Below, in pieces: positions 8,928-18,430 of a stretch of DNA of 64,000 bases. Both the position numbers and the translations under genes were made by a program. Source of the stretch: CADEEN01 sp963751775 (GTDB lineage: Bacteria > Pseudomonadota > Gammaproteobacteria > Burkholderiales > Burkholderiaceae_C). The stretch covers positions 7,350-71,349 of the forward strand of contig CAVVVW010000020.1 in NCBI GenBank assembly GCA_963751775.1, given 5' to 3'. Each line of letters begins with the position of its first letter. Within the stretch, counting starts at the first letter, position 1. The notes below the pieces were generated by a model that worked only from the letters and a program-made list of their open reading frames with translations, made no database searches and had not been told where the DNA came from.

Positions 8928-9575
8928 TCACCATCGGGCCAGCAGCCGGCCTTCGACGACCTTGGTGTCCCAACGCGTGAGCGGCGTGTCACCCTTGGCC
9001 GTGCATTGGCCGCTGCGAATGTCGAACGCCCACTCGTGCTTCGGGCAGGTCAGCGTGTTGCCGCTCAAGGCCAGGTGCGGGATGTTGGTGGTCTGGTGCG
9101 GGCAGCGGCTGTCGAACACCTTCCAGCCGTCGCTGCCGTGGTGAACGAACAGCCCGCGGCCATCGCATTCGACGCGCGTCACGCCGTCCAGCCCGAGGTC
9201 GGCCGTGGCCATCACGTCGTGCCACGCGCCGACAGCCTCGGCAGTGGCAGCGGGTTCGCCAAGCGCCGCCGGGTCGAACCCCGGCAGGTCCATCGCCAGG
9301 ATGACATCGACCGCCCACACGATCTTGGCCAGGCCCAGCGCCGGAAACGCCATCAGCAGCGCGTCGAGCACCTCGGCCGGCGTGCAGCCGTCGCGCAGCG
9401 CGCGACGCAGGTACTGGCGCAACCCGCGCTCGGTCTGCGCGTGCACCTTGGTGATGACCGAGATCAGGTCGCGCGTCTTCGGGTCGAGGTGCTTGCCGCA
9501 GTCCTTCAGGAAGCCGAAGTAATGGCCCATCGCCTCGGGGCGGGCCTTGACGAGGAAATTCAGCGCGTCGCTCAT
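8928..9575 (-). CDS. carboxymuconolactone decarboxylase-like domain fused to a Rieske [2Fe-2S] domain
   Basis: 215 residues in two parts. Residues 1-105 are an AhpD/CMD-like helical domain (MGHYFGFLKDCGKHLDPKTRDLI and LRRALRDGCTPAEVLDALLM) with only one Cys at the usual CxxC position. Residues about 115-215 are a Rieske ferredoxin domain with ligands in SRCPHQT and TCPKHEWAFD. The combination suggests a small redox or peroxide-defence protein, but the reaction is unknown. Its ATG overlaps the stop of the preceding stress protein gene (ATGA), so it ends the soe-tauE operon. Confidence 0.8.
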   Translation of the reverse strand: MSDALNFLVKARPEAMGHYFGFLKDCGKHLDPKTRDLISVITKVHAQTERGLRQYLRRALRDGCTPAEVLDALLMAFPALGLAKIVWAVDVILAMDLPGFDPAALGEPAATAEAVGAWHDVMATADLGLDGVTRVECDGRGLFVHHGSDGWKVFDSRCPHQTTNIPHLALSGNTLTCPKHEWAFDIRSGQCTAKGDTPLTRWDTKVVEGRLLARW

Positions 9576-10417
9576 GACGAAGAGGCCTCCGCAGGCAAGG
9601 GGGTCGCATGCACCAGCACCGGGCAATCGGCCAGGCCGATCACTTTCTGCGCCACGCCGCCGATCCAGGCGCGCGCGAAGCCTTCATCGCCGTGGCGGCC
9701 GACGGCGATCAGGTCTGCACCGTGCCGCGCGGCGGCGGCGATGATCTGCTGGTGCGGCTTGCCATGCAACAACTCGCCAGCGACCTGCGGCACGGCGCCG
9801 CGCGCCTCGGTGAGGGCGCGCGCCAAGACTTGCTCGGCCTGCACCTGCCCCTGGCCGTCGATGACCACCACCACCTGCAGCGGCAACGTGCACGCGGCGG
9901 CCAACGCCGCCGCCAGTGCGACCGGTGCGCGGTCGGGTGCCGCGGGATCGACCGCCACCAACACGCCGCGCGTGCACATCTTCGCGGCGCGTGGCACCAC
10001 CAGCACGCTGCACGGCGCGTGGGCCAGCACCTTGCTGACCATCTCGCCGACCAGCAGGTTGGCCAGCAGGCCGGGCCGGCCGCGGCGCCGGATCACGATC
10101 AGGTCGGCTCCTCGCTCACGCGCTTCGTCGACGATCTCGCGATAGGGCTCGGGCCCGTGGCGGGTGTGCAGATCGAATGCGAGCCCTTGCGCGGCCGCGG
10201 CCGCTTCGAGGCGTTCGCGCCGGGCCGATGCCTTGGCGTCGGCGATGGCTGCGGCCTGCGGCGCGACGGCCTCGAATTCGGCGTTGCCCGCCACCGGCAG
10301 CACGGCCGCCAGTGGCAGGCCGCCGCGCCGCGCAAGCGCGAAGGCCAGTGCCTCGGCCCCGACGTCGAACTCGCTGTGCTCGGTGGCGAGCAGGATGCGC
10401 GTGAAGGGCAGTGCCAT
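9572..10417 (-). CDS. tandem universal stress protein
   Basis: 281 residues containing two UspA-like domains. The first (residues 1-150) ends with a basic nucleotide-loop segment GLLANLLVGEMVSKVLAHAPCSVLVVP; the second (150-281) has the fuller G-2x-G-9x-G type pattern AVGRHGDEGF...VIGLADCPVLV. Such proteins bind ATP or act as redox-stress adaptors. Start and stop overlap both neighbours by four bases (ATGA), embedding it in the operon downstream of soeABC. Confidence 0.85.
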   Translation of the reverse strand: MALPFTRILLATEHSEFDVGAEALAFALARRGGLPLAAVLPVAGNAEFEAVAPQAAAIADAKASARRERLEAAAAAQGLAFDLHTRHGPEPYREIVDEARERGADLIVIRRRGRPGLLANLLVGEMVSKVLAHAPCSVLVVPRAAKMCTRGVLVAVDPAAPDRAPVALAAALAAACTLPLQVVVVIDGQGQVQAEQVLARALTEARGAVPQVAGELLHGKPHQQIIAAAARHGADLIAVGRHGDEGFARAWIGGVAQKVIGLADCPVLVHATPLPAEASSS

Positions 10418-10839
10418 CAATGCCCTCCCACCAGCCAGCCCGACGCGGCCAGCAAGACCACCGCGACCTCGGCCAGGCAGATCGCCGCGAAGTGCCTGTC
10501 GCCACGCGCGAGGTACAGCGGCAGCAGGGCAAGCAGGCACAGCACCGAACTGCCCGCGAGGATGGCGATGCCGACCAGGCCCGCGATGTCGCCGCGATGC
10601 ACCAGCGCGAGCCAGCCCCACCCGGTGGGCGAGTCCGTCAATTCCAGATAGCGCCCCACCGGGTGGATCCAGAGCGCGGGCAGGCGCTCGGGCGCGACAT
10701 GCGACTCCGCGAGCCCCAGCACGTAGGCGCCGAAACTCAGCAACAGCACGGCCAGGCCGATGCGCGTGCACCAGTTCAGCAGGTGCGCGTAACGCATCTG
10801 CTCGGGTGCTTGCACCACCGCCTTGGGCGCCGCCGTCAT
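10417..10839 (-). CDS. three-helix membrane protein encoded with TauE (DUF1634-like?)
   Basis: 140 residues with hydrophobic segments near 22-44, 82-108 and 116-138 and a periplasmic stretch rich in Pro and Trp. Its ATG overlaps the stop of the TauE/SafE gene, a common place for DUF1634-type companions of this exporter family; the resemblance is positional and by topology, not by motif. No function is assigned. It may help anchor or regulate the sulfite exporter. Confidence 0.6.
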   Translation of the reverse strand: MTAAPKAVVQAPEQMRYAHLLNWCTRIGLAVLLLSFGAYVLGLAESHVAPERLPALWIHPVGRYLELTDSPTGWGWLALVHRGDIAGLVGIAILAGSSVLCLLALLPLYLARGDRHFAAICLAEVAVVLLAASGWLVGGH

Positions 10840-11774
10840 GGCCAGACCCCCGTGCCCTTGAGCAGCGCGCGGGTGCCGGCAAACAGCAGTACCGCGATCA
10901 CCAGCTTGCGGATCACCGAGCCCTTGAGGACGTCCAGCAGGCGGGCACCGATGCGCGCGCCGAGCATCATGCCCACCACCGAAGGCACGGCGATCATCGG
11001 CAGGATGGCGCCCTCGTTGATGTAGACCCAGGCGGCCGACGAGTCGACCAGCGACAGCACGACACCCGAGGTGCCGGCCGCGACCTTCAGCGGTGCGCCC
11101 ATCAGCAGGTTCAGCGCCGGCACGTTGGCCCAGCCCGCACCGATGCCGAACATGCCGGCCAGCACGCCGATGGCCAGGAAGGTCAGCAGACCCGGCAGCG
11201 TACGGTGCACCTGCCAGTGCACGACCCGACGTGATGCGCCATCGATGAAGACACCGTTCAATGCCAGTGCCTGCGACAGCATGTCGGGCTGCGCCACCTG
11301 CGGGAACTCCGACTTCTTGGACACCAACATCAGCACGACGATGGCCAGTACCACGCCGCCGAGCAGCATCTGCACGAGGTTGGTCGACATCGCCAGCCCC
11401 AGGATCGCGCCACCGATCGACGCGGCCGACGCCAGCACCGCGAGCGGCAGCGCCAGGCGCAGGCTGCCCAGCCCGCTGCGCAGCAGCATCGGCCCGGCCG
11501 ACAGCGCGCTCGCCAGCGCCACCAGCAGGCCGGCGCCGCGAACGAAGTCGAGGTGGAACGGGAAGAAGCTGCCGACGATCGGCACGAACAGCGTGCCGCC
11601 CCCGATGCCGGCCGGCACGGCGACGATGCCCATCAGGAAGCAGGACACGAACAGCGCCGCCGGCCAGACCCACCAGGGCGTCGCGGCCGAGGCGGCACCG
11701 AGCGACTGCGCGGCCTGCGCCGAGTGCGCCAGCAGCATCAACAGCGACCCTGAGACAGCCCGGCAAGCACGCAT
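10836..11774 (-). CDS. TauE/SafE-family anion exporter
   Basis: 312 residues with a signal-like first helix and about eight membrane segments arranged as two repeats, each with the family's glycine-rich loop (AVPAGIGGGTLFVPI and GIGAGWANVPALNLLMGAP). TauE/SafE proteins export sulfite, sulfoacetate and related anions. Placement right behind soeC makes sulfite or sulfate the natural guess. ATG 11774 shares its A base with the soeC stop. Confidence 0.85.
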   Translation of the reverse strand: MRACRAVSGSLLMLLAHSAQAAQSLGAASAATPWWVWPAALFVSCFLMGIVAVPAGIGGGTLFVPIVGSFFPFHLDFVRGAGLLVALASALSAGPMLLRSGLGSLRLALPLAVLASAASIGGAILGLAMSTNLVQMLLGGVVLAIVVLMLVSKKSEFPQVAQPDMLSQALALNGVFIDGASRRVVHWQVHRTLPGLLTFLAIGVLAGMFGIGAGWANVPALNLLMGAPLKVAAGTSGVVLSLVDSSAAWVYINEGAILPMIAVPSVVGMMLGARIGARLLDVLKGSVIRKLVIAVLLFAGTRALLKGTGVWP

Positions 11775-12754
11775 CACGACACCGCCTGGTAGTACAGGTT
11801 CTGCGGATGGTTCGCCTGGGCGAAGAAGAACCAGCGCTCGGCCAGCAGGCCGCCGTACTGGATCAGGAACGCGGCCAGCAACAGTGGCGGCGAGGCCGCG
11901 CCGCGGCCGGCCAGCAGCAAGGCCAGCGGCACGACGAAGGCAAGCAGCACGAAAGCGTGCTTGACCGCGCGCAGCCTGCCCCGCGAGGCACCGTGGAAGA
12001 ACTCGCGCGTGTTGAACGAGCCGCCCATGAAGCCCTGCGATCTCTGCACGATCGTCGGGTGCTTGATGCCGACCGCCGACTGGATGTTGGACTTCGGCGC
12101 CAGACGCGCATTGCGCCACAGCGACGCCGCGCGGCCGATCAGCGCCAGCAGCGTGATCACGGCCGCCCAGGCCGACAGGAACCCGACCAGGTCCGTCGCC
12201 ACCAGGCTGGCCCAGGCCGCGGCGAGCACGAAGCCCGATGCGCCACCGAGCAGGGTGTAGTTGATCGGCGTCAGCGGCGAATGCCATTCGGCGAGGAAGC
12301 GCAGGCAGGCGTAGACCATGCCGGTGCAGATGAACAGCGCGAAGGCCAGCACCGTGCCCAGCACACCGAGCAGCACGCTCGGGTCGATGATCACGCTGCC
12401 CGGCAGACGCACGATCTCGGGCGCCCAGGCCAGGGCGTGGGCGCCGCCATAAAGGGCCACGGTGGCCATGAACGCCGGCAGCACGATGACCTCGCGCGAC
12501 AACCACGAGGTGCGCCATTGGGCCGCCGAGCGCCAGGCCCGTTCGGGGCGGCCGAGATGGAAGAACGAGGCCAGCAGCCCGGCCAGCAGCAGGCCCAGCG
12601 CGATCGCGCTGCCGCCGGCATAGAACGGGTGTGGGCTGGTGGCCGGCAGCAGGCCGACGAGCGCATAGGCCTGCACCGTGAACAGGGCCAGGAACAGGCC
12701 TTGGCCTGCGCCGATCAGCGTGGTCAGCAGGATGACGGAGGTGGCGGGGCGCAT
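11774..12754 (-). CDS. soeC: sulfite dehydrogenase membrane anchor SoeC
   Basis: 326 residues of the DmsC/NrfD-like anchor family with eight predicted helices and the helix-loop HLGRPERAWRSAAQWRTSWLSREV typical of DMSO-reductase anchors. It would bind quinone and receive electrons from the SoeB Fe-S subunit. In Allochromatium vinosum SoeABC is a cytoplasm-facing complex that oxidises sulfite to sulfate; gene order and sequences here match that system. It starts nine bases after the soeB stop. Confidence 0.85.
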   Translation of the reverse strand: MRPATSVILLTTLIGAGQGLFLALFTVQAYALVGLLPATSPHPFYAGGSAIALGLLLAGLLASFFHLGRPERAWRSAAQWRTSWLSREVIVLPAFMATVALYGGAHALAWAPEIVRLPGSVIIDPSVLLGVLGTVLAFALFICTGMVYACLRFLAEWHSPLTPINYTLLGGASGFVLAAAWASLVATDLVGFLSAWAAVITLLALIGRAASLWRNARLAPKSNIQSAVGIKHPTIVQRSQGFMGGSFNTREFFHGASRGRLRAVKHAFVLLAFVVPLALLLAGRGAASPPLLLAAFLIQYGGLLAERWFFFAQANHPQNLYYQAVS

Positions 12755-12763
12755 GCTGTCGGG

Positions 12764-13501
12764 CTACCACGTCGTCGCGTCGTCGAGGGTCGGCGCGTCC
12801 TGCGCCGGCTTGGGCAGATGCCCTTCGACCAGCAGCGGGTTGTCGGCGCGCACCAGTTCGTCCTGGTGGATGCGCAAGCGCGTCGTGCGGCGCGGCAGGT
12901 AATGGTTGGCCGGCCGTGTGCCCCACTCGGGCATCAGCGCATAGCCGCCGTTCTCGCGGATCGCGCGCGAGGCGTCGGATTGCGGGTCGTGGATGTCGCC
13001 GAAGATCCGCGCCGAGGTCGGGCAGGCCATGACGCAGGCCGGCCTGCGATCGGCCTCGGCCATCGTCGTGTCGTAGATGCGGTCGACACACAGGGTGCAC
13101 TTCTTCATCACCTTCTGCTGCTCGTCCAGCTCGCGCGCACCGTAGGGGCAGGCCCAGGCGCAGTACTTGCACCCGATGCACTTGTCGTAGTCGACCAGCA
13201 CGATGCCGTCGCTCTCGCGCTTGTACGACGCGCCGGTGGGGCACACCGGCACGCAGGGCGGGTCTTCGCAGTGCAGGCAGGACTTCGGGAAATGAACCGT
13301 CTCGGTGCGTGGGTACTGCCCGACCTCGAAGGTCTGCACGCGGTTGAAGAAGGTGCCGTTCGGATCGGCGCCGTAGGGGTTGGCGTCGTTCAGCGGCCCG
13401 GCGGCGCCGCCGTCGTTCCACTCCTTGCAGCTCGTCACGCAGGCGTGGCAGCCGACGCAGACGTTGAGGTCGATGACCAGGGCGAGCTGAACCTTGCTCA
13501 C
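12764..13501 (-). CDS. soeB: sulfite dehydrogenase iron-sulfur subunit SoeB
   Basis: 245 residues with four [4Fe-4S] motifs: CVGCHACVTSCKEW at the N-terminus, CLHCEDPPCVPVCPTGA, CIGCKYCAWACPYGA, and CTLCVDR paired with CVMACPT. There is no signal peptide, consistent with a cytoplasmic complex. The start is GTG 13501, overlapping the soeA stop (GTGA), giving VSKVQLALVIDLN. It shuttles electrons from the molybdenum subunit to SoeC. Confidence 0.9.
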   Translation of the reverse strand: MSKVQLALVIDLNVCVGCHACVTSCKEWNDGGAAGPLNDANPYGADPNGTFFNRVQTFEVGQYPRTETVHFPKSCLHCEDPPCVPVCPTGASYKRESDGIVLVDYDKCIGCKYCAWACPYGARELDEQQKVMKKCTLCVDRIYDTTMAEADRRPACVMACPTSARIFGDIHDPQSDASRAIRENGGYALMPEWGTRPANHYLPRRTTRLRIHQDELVRADNPLLVEGHLPKPAQDAPTLDDATTW

Positions 13502-16428
13502 TCGGACTTCCCAGTGCCGTGCAGAGTGCGGCCCGGCGCCGCCAGCCGGCCGGCCCGCTTGGCCATGCCCGGGTACGCGGCCAGCGGCGCGAATTGCGGC
13601 TGGCTGCGCTGCGCCGCCTGGTCGTCGTCCCTGAGGACCCGAACGCGCACGTCGTACCAACCGGCCTGGCCGGTGATCGGGTCGGAGTTGGAGACCCGCG
13701 AGGCGCCATGCTCGGCCGGCAGTTCGTCGGAGATCAGGTGGTTGAGCAGGAAGCCCTGGCGCGATTCGTTGGCGTCGGCTGCCAGGTTCCAGGCGCCGGC
13801 GGCCTTGCCGATGGCGTTCCAGGTCCAGACCGTGCCGGGCTCGACCGCTTCGGACACGCTGGCGAGGCAGCGCACCCGGCCCCACTGCGACTCGACCCAG
13901 ACCCAGTCCTTGTCGGACAGGCCCAGGCCGCGCGCGGTCTGCGCGTTGATGAACAGCGTGTTGTAGGTGTGGATCTGGCGCAGCCAGGCGTTCTGCGAGT
14001 CCCACGAGTGGTACATCGCCATCGGCCGTTGCGTGATCGCTGCGAGCGGGTACTTCTGCTTGTCGGTGACATGCGATTCGAGCGGCTCGTAGTAGAACGG
14101 CAGCGGGTCGAAGTAGGTCGCGATGCGGGCCTTGAGGTGCGGCGGTGGCTTGCGCGTCAGGCCCTTGCCCTCGGCCGCACTGCGAAACTTCTGCAGCACC
14201 TCGGAGTAGAGGTGGATCAGGATCGGCTCGGCGTAGCGCGTGATGCGATTCGCGCGCGACCACTCCAGGTAGCCCTGGTTCCAGTTGCGCATGTACTGGA
14301 AGCTGCGCGGCAGTTCGTGGTGGTAGACGCAATTGTGTTGCTGGTACATCTCCCACTGCCGCGGGTTGGGCTCGCCGATGAGGAACTTCTCGCCGCCCTT
14401 GCCGCGCCAGCCGGCCAGAAAGCCGATGCCCGAGCCGGGCTCGGTTTCCCAGTTGACGATGAAGTCGGGGTAGTCGCGGTATTTGCGCCGCCCGTCCTTG
14501 GTCACGAAGGTCGGCAGCTTGAGACGGCTGCCGAGCTCGATCAGCACCTCCTGGAACGGCTTGCAATCGCCGCTCGGCGGCAGCACCGGGATGCGCACCG
14601 AATCGACCGGGCCGTCGAACTCGGAGATCGGCCGGTCGAGCATCGACATCACGTCGTGGCGTTCGAGGTAGGTCGTGTCGGGCAGGATCAGATCGGCGAA
14701 CGCCGTCATCTCGGAATGGAAGGCGTCGGCGACGACCAGGAACGGGATCTTGTATTCGCCGCTCAGTTCTCCATCCACGTGCTTGTCGTTCAGCATCCTG
14801 CGCACTTCGGCCGTGTTCATGGTCGAGTTCCACGCCATGTTGGCCATGAAGATCAGCAGCGTGTCGATGCGGTACGGATCGCCGCGCCAGGCGTTGGTGA
14901 TGACGTTGTGCATCAGCCCGTGCACCGACAGCGGGTAATCCCAGGAGAACGCCTTGTCGATGCGCACCGGGCTGCCGTCGTCGTTGACGAACAGGTCGTC
15001 CGGGTCGGCGGGCCAGCCCAGCGCCATGCCGTCCAGCGGCTGGTTCGGCCGCACCGCGCGCGGGTCGTTGGGCGTGCGTGCGCAGGGCGGTATCGGGCGT
15101 GGGAACGGCGCCTTGTGGCGAAAGCCGCCGGGCCGGTCGATGGTGCCCAGCAGCGACATCAGGATGGCGAGCGCGCGCACCGTCTGGAAACCGTTGGAAT
15201 GCGCGGCCAGCCCGCGCATGGCGTGGAACGCCACCGGGTTGCCGGTGACGGTGTCGTGCTCGTTGCCCCAGGAATCGGTCCAGGCGATCGGCAGCTCGAT
15301 GCGCTGGTCGCGCGCCGTGACGCCCATCTCGTGCGCGAGGCGGCAGATCGTCTCGGCCGGGATGCCGGTGATCTGCGCCGCCCAGTCCGGCGTGTAGTCC
15401 TTGACGCGCTCCTGCAACAGCTGGAACGCCGGCTTGACGGTCGTGCCGTCGGCGAGCTTGAACTCGCCGAGCAGGAACGGGTCGGCGCCGGGGCTGTGCG
15501 TGACCACCGCCGCATTCGTATGGCGGTCCCACCACAGCTTGTTCTGCGGGTCGTAGCAGGCCTCTTCCGCGGGCACCTCGGTGCGCACGAACATGCCGAA
15601 TTCGTCGTTGGCCGTATCGACATTCACCAGCTCGCCGCCGTTCGTGTAGCGGACGACGAAGTCGCGGTCGTACAAACCCTTGGCCAGGATCTCGTGGATC
15701 ATCGCCAGCAGCAATGCGCCGTCGGTGCCGGGGCGGATCGGCACCCACTCGTCGGCAATCGCCGAGTAGCCGGTGCGCACCGGGTTGACGGAGATGAAGC
15801 GGCCGCCGTCGCGCTTGAACTTGGCCAGCGCGATCTTCATCGGGTTGGAGTGGTGATCCTCGGCGGTGCCGAGCATCATGAACAGCTTGGCGCGATCGAG
15901 GTCCGGGCCGCCGAACTCCCAGAACGAGCCGCCGATCGTGTAGATCATGCCGGCGGCCATGTTCACCGAGCAGAAGCCGCCGTGCGCGGCGTAGTTGGGC
16001 GTGCCGAACTGGCGCGCGAACAGGCCGGTCAGGGCCTGCATCTGGTCACGCCCGGTGAAGAGCGCGAACTTCTTCGGGTCGGTGGCGCGAATGCGGCCCA
16101 GCCGTTCGGTGAGCAGGGTAAACGCCTCCTCCCACTCGATCTCCTCGAAGTCGCCGGCGCCGCGCTCGGCCCCGGCCTTGCGCCGCAGCGGCTTGAGCAG
16201 GCGTGCCGGCGAGTACTGCTTCATGATCCCCGACGAACCCTTGGCGCAGATCACGCCCTGGTTGATCGGGTGATCGGGATTGCCGTCGATGTAGCGCACC
16301 TGGCCGTCGCGCAGGTGCACGCGGATGCCGCAGCGGCAGGCGCACATGTAGCAGGTGGTCGTGCGCACTTCGCGCGCCGCATCGGGGTGCGGGTCGGCAA
16401 TCGGGTCGTGCAGCGGCGATCGTGCCAT
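13498..16428 (-). CDS. soeA: sulfite dehydrogenase molybdopterin subunit SoeA
   Basis: 976 residues. The N-terminus has the [4Fe-4S] motif CYMCACRCGI plus ICAKG, then the bis-MGD oxidoreductase core, with a serine at the usual Mo-ligand stretch (GGFCSVNMAAG), an FMMLGTAEDHHSNP segment, and a molydopterin dinucleotide-binding C-terminus. No Tat signal precedes the Fe-S motif, which separates it from periplasmic Phs/Psr enzymes and supports the cytoplasmic SoeA assignment. ATG 16428 (MARSPLHDP) is chosen because upstream codons are very basic and unconserved. The gene is intact and heads a seven-gene operon. Confidence 0.88.
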   Translation of the reverse strand: MARSPLHDPIADPHPDAAREVRTTTCYMCACRCGIRVHLRDGQVRYIDGNPDHPINQGVICAKGSSGIMKQYSPARLLKPLRRKAGAERGAGDFEEIEWEEAFTLLTERLGRIRATDPKKFALFTGRDQMQALTGLFARQFGTPNYAAHGGFCSVNMAAGMIYTIGGSFWEFGGPDLDRAKLFMMLGTAEDHHSNPMKIALAKFKRDGGRFISVNPVRTGYSAIADEWVPIRPGTDGALLLAMIHEILAKGLYDRDFVVRYTNGGELVNVDTANDEFGMFVRTEVPAEEACYDPQNKLWWDRHTNAAVVTHSPGADPFLLGEFKLADGTTVKPAFQLLQERVKDYTPDWAAQITGIPAETICRLAHEMGVTARDQRIELPIAWTDSWGNEHDTVTGNPVAFHAMRGLAAHSNGFQTVRALAILMSLLGTIDRPGGFRHKAPFPRPIPPCARTPNDPRAVRPNQPLDGMALGWPADPDDLFVNDDGSPVRIDKAFSWDYPLSVHGLMHNVITNAWRGDPYRIDTLLIFMANMAWNSTMNTAEVRRMLNDKHVDGELSGEYKIPFLVVADAFHSEMTAFADLILPDTTYLERHDVMSMLDRPISEFDGPVDSVRIPVLPPSGDCKPFQEVLIELGSRLKLPTFVTKDGRRKYRDYPDFIVNWETEPGSGIGFLAGWRGKGGEKFLIGEPNPRQWEMYQQHNCVYHHELPRSFQYMRNWNQGYLEWSRANRITRYAEPILIHLYSEVLQKFRSAAEGKGLTRKPPPHLKARIATYFDPLPFYYEPLESHVTDKQKYPLAAITQRPMAMYHSWDSQNAWLRQIHTYNTLFINAQTARGLGLSDKDWVWVESQWGRVRCLASVSEAVEPGTVWTWNAIGKAAGAWNLAADANESRQGFLLNHLISDELPAEHGASRVSNSDPITGQAGWYDVRVRVLRDDDQAAQRSQPQFAPLAAYPGMAKRAGRLAAPGRTLHGTGKSE

Positions 16429-16658
16429 GGGCTGATTGCGGGTCTTTGCCGGCCGGCGCGTCGTTTTCACGCGCACAGGCGATGTGACGGGTGCGCCCGA
16501 GGGGGCACACGACCGGGCGATTGGACGCGAGGCCGATATACGCGTCTATTCCCGCATGGGCGTAGCTGCACCTGCCCGTCGGGAGTATGTGACGGCTCGA
16601 CTCGGCCGGGCTGCCACGGCTAGCATTCGAGCATGGACCGCATCGAGTGCTGGCGCAC

Positions 16659-17062
16659 ATGAGCCAAGACCCATCGGCGCCGGATCCTGCCTCGCCCGCG
16701 CGGCCGCTGATCGAGGTCTCGCTGCTGCAAGAGGCGATCGGGCTGTTCGCGCGCGAACGCGACTGGGAACGTTTCCACTCGCCAAAGAACCTGGCCATGG
16801 CGCTGACCGGTGAGGTCGGCGAGCTGGTCGAGTTGTTCCAGTGGCTGAGCGAGGACGACTCGCGCCGCGTGGCGCGCGAACCTGCCACCGCGCGCCGGGT
16901 GCGCGACGAGATCGCCGATGTGCTGGTGTACCTGGTGCGGCTGGCTGCGGTACTGGAGGTGGACCTGGACGAGGCCGTGCGCAGCAAGCTGGCTGCCAAC
17001 GCGCTCAAGTACCCGATAGCGAGCGCGCGCGAGGCAACGCGAAGAAGTACTCGGACCTCTAG
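16659..17062 (+). CDS. MazG-like nucleotide pyrophosphohydrolase (dCTPase/RS21-C6 type), frameshifted
   Basis: The all-alpha NTP pyrophosphatase fold is clear: W(D/E)RFHSPKNLAMALTGEVGELVELFQW supplies the EVGE metal-binding helix and RDEIADVLVYLVRLA the ExxD helix. A two-base insertion inside the CGCGCG repeat near 17033 destroys the ending. Removing it gives ...KYPIASARGNAKKYSDL and a TAG at 17060-17062, 133 residues, normal for the family. A house-cleaning enzyme with no evident tie to sulfur metabolism. Start ATG 16659 (MSQDPSAPD). Confidence 0.8.
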
Positions 17063-17147
17063 GCACGGAAGGCCTGTCGCAGCGCGCTGCCTGGCCGATG
17101 CTCGCCCGGATGCGGGCCCGGCGCAGCGCTTCGTCAACGCAGCGCGG

Positions 17148-17537
17148 CTACACCTGCCGCCAAGGCAGGCCGTGCTTGCGCCAGCCGCCAACGTTGCCGC
17201 GGTGGTGCTCGGCGTCGAGGTCGCCCTCGAAACCTTCGAGCACGTTGGCGACACTGGTGAAGCCGTGCTTCTCGAGCTCCAGCCCCGCATCGACCGAGCG
17301 CTTGCCGCTGCGGCAGATCAGGATGATGGGCCGATCTGCGCGGCCGGCCATGCGCAACACCTGGTCGGCGAAATGCGGGTTCACCTCGAAGTCAGGCGCC
17401 GTATTCCACTCGACGTTGATGGCATCGACAGGGTGGCCGACGTAGAAGAACTCGACCTCGGTGCGGCAGTCGATCAGCAGCGTATTCGGGTTCGCCTTGA
17501 TGGCCTCGAATGCCTTGGTGGGGTGCAGGTGGTCCAT
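17148..17537 (-). CDS. single-domain rhodanese
   Basis: 129 residues with the rhodanese core: LLIDCRTEVEFFYVGHPVDAINVEW and the active-site loop ICRSGKRS with Cys75 as the persulfide-forming residue. The six-residue loop is that of thiosulfate or persulfide sulfurtransferases, not of Cdc25-type phosphatases. It lies last in the run of genes behind aprA, 111 bases after the 53-residue ORF. It could load TusA or DsrE-type carriers. Confidence 0.9.
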   Translation of the reverse strand: MDHLHPTKAFEAIKANPNTLLIDCRTEVEFFYVGHPVDAINVEWNTAPDFEVNPHFADQVLRMAGRADRPIILICRSGKRSVDAGLELEKHGFTSVANVLEGFEGDLDAEHHRGNVGGWRKHGLPWRQV

Positions 17538-17648
17538 GGTGCGCTCCGTAGGGGCGCATTGTCATCCGCCGCCGGCGTGGAGATTGGAATATCTACGCAT
17601 ATGCATATGCCAGCCACTCCGAACACGGCCAGGCTCGCCCGTAGACGC

Positions 17649-17810
17649 CTACGGCTGCTTCGGTGTCTGGTATTCGGCTTCCTTCTGGAACGGTGCCCAG
17701 ATGGTTTCGTAGCCAACAAACCCCTTTTCGTTTGGCGCCATTTGACGCGTCGTCAAGAAGCGCGCATGGCCGTCAGGAACCTTGGTGGTGGTAGGTTTTT
17801 GCTCGCTCAT
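17649..17810 (-). CDS. 53-residue protein of the apr gene group
   Basis: Reading the minus strand from ATG 17810 gives a 53-residue soluble protein (MSEQKPTTTKVPDGHARFL... to ...EAEYQTPKQP) closed by TAG at 17649. AAGGTG stands seven bases before the ATG. The sequence is acidic-basic mixed, Pro-rich and without Cys or a membrane segment. I do not recognise it. Base composition is noticeably more AT-rich than the flanking genes. Its position between the FKBP and rhodanese genes on the apr strand suggests a shared transcript. Confidence 0.6.
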   Translation of the reverse strand: MSEQKPTTTKVPDGHARFLTTRQMAPNEKGFVGYETIWAPFQKEAEYQTPKQP

Positions 17811-17883
17811 CAGTCACCTTTCGTGCCGTGAAGTCAGGATTGGGGGCGCAAGTCATTCCGGGCCGAATGCGTTGCAAGGCCAT

Positions 17884-18409
17884 TCAAGGCCGCTGGTCAT
17901 ACCGGTCGCATGAGCGACGGGTCGACCTCCGCGCCCGCCGATGATCGCCGCGCCCACTCTGCGTTTCTTCATCGCTTGCGTCGCGCACGGTCAGTATCTC
18001 GAGCGTAAAGACGACCGCTCTGCCGCAAAGCGGATTGTTGCCGTCGACCGTCAGTGTCTCGTCGTCCATCCTTGTGACGAGAAAGCTGCGGGTCTGACCG
18101 TTGTCGTTCTCCATCAGGATGGAGGTGCCGACTTGCCGATACTCCTCGGGGACGCTCTCGAGGTCGGAGGTAAAGACCAGCGACGTCGTCTCTGGGGCCG
18201 AAGATCTGATTGCCATCGATCGGCACTTCGATGACGTCGCCGACGCACCTGCCCTCCAGCTGCGCATGGACCGATGGGGCCAGGATCTCGTTGTGTCCGT
18301 GAACGTAGCCGAGCGGGAATTCGACCTGTGTCAGGACATGCCCTGACTTCTTGTCGGAGACCTTGTAGGTCAGTTCGACGAACTTGCCTTGTTGGATCGA
18401 CTCACGCAT
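17884..18409 (-). CDS. FKBP-type (SlyD-like) peptidyl-prolyl isomerase, frameshifted
   Basis: The first part reads MRESIQQGKFVELTYKV..., with a SlyD-like PLGYVHGHNEILAPSV flap and LEGRCVGDVIEVPI. An extra base near 18200 shifts the frame; the other frame continues DDETLTVDGNNPLCGRAVVFTLEILTVRDAS, the second half of a SlyD-type FKBP with inserted IF domain. Corrected length is about 174 residues. The tail after DASDEE is uncertain: a further indel near 17940 would give a different ending. Encoded two genes after aprA, it may help fold or load cofactors of AprBA. Confidence 0.72.
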
Positions 18410-18430
18410 CTTGAATCCGGACGGACTTGT

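Noticed and set aside
13519..16623. 1,034-codon plus-strand frame opposite soeA
   Set aside because: Antisense of an intact molybdopterin enzyme gene with no family features of its own.
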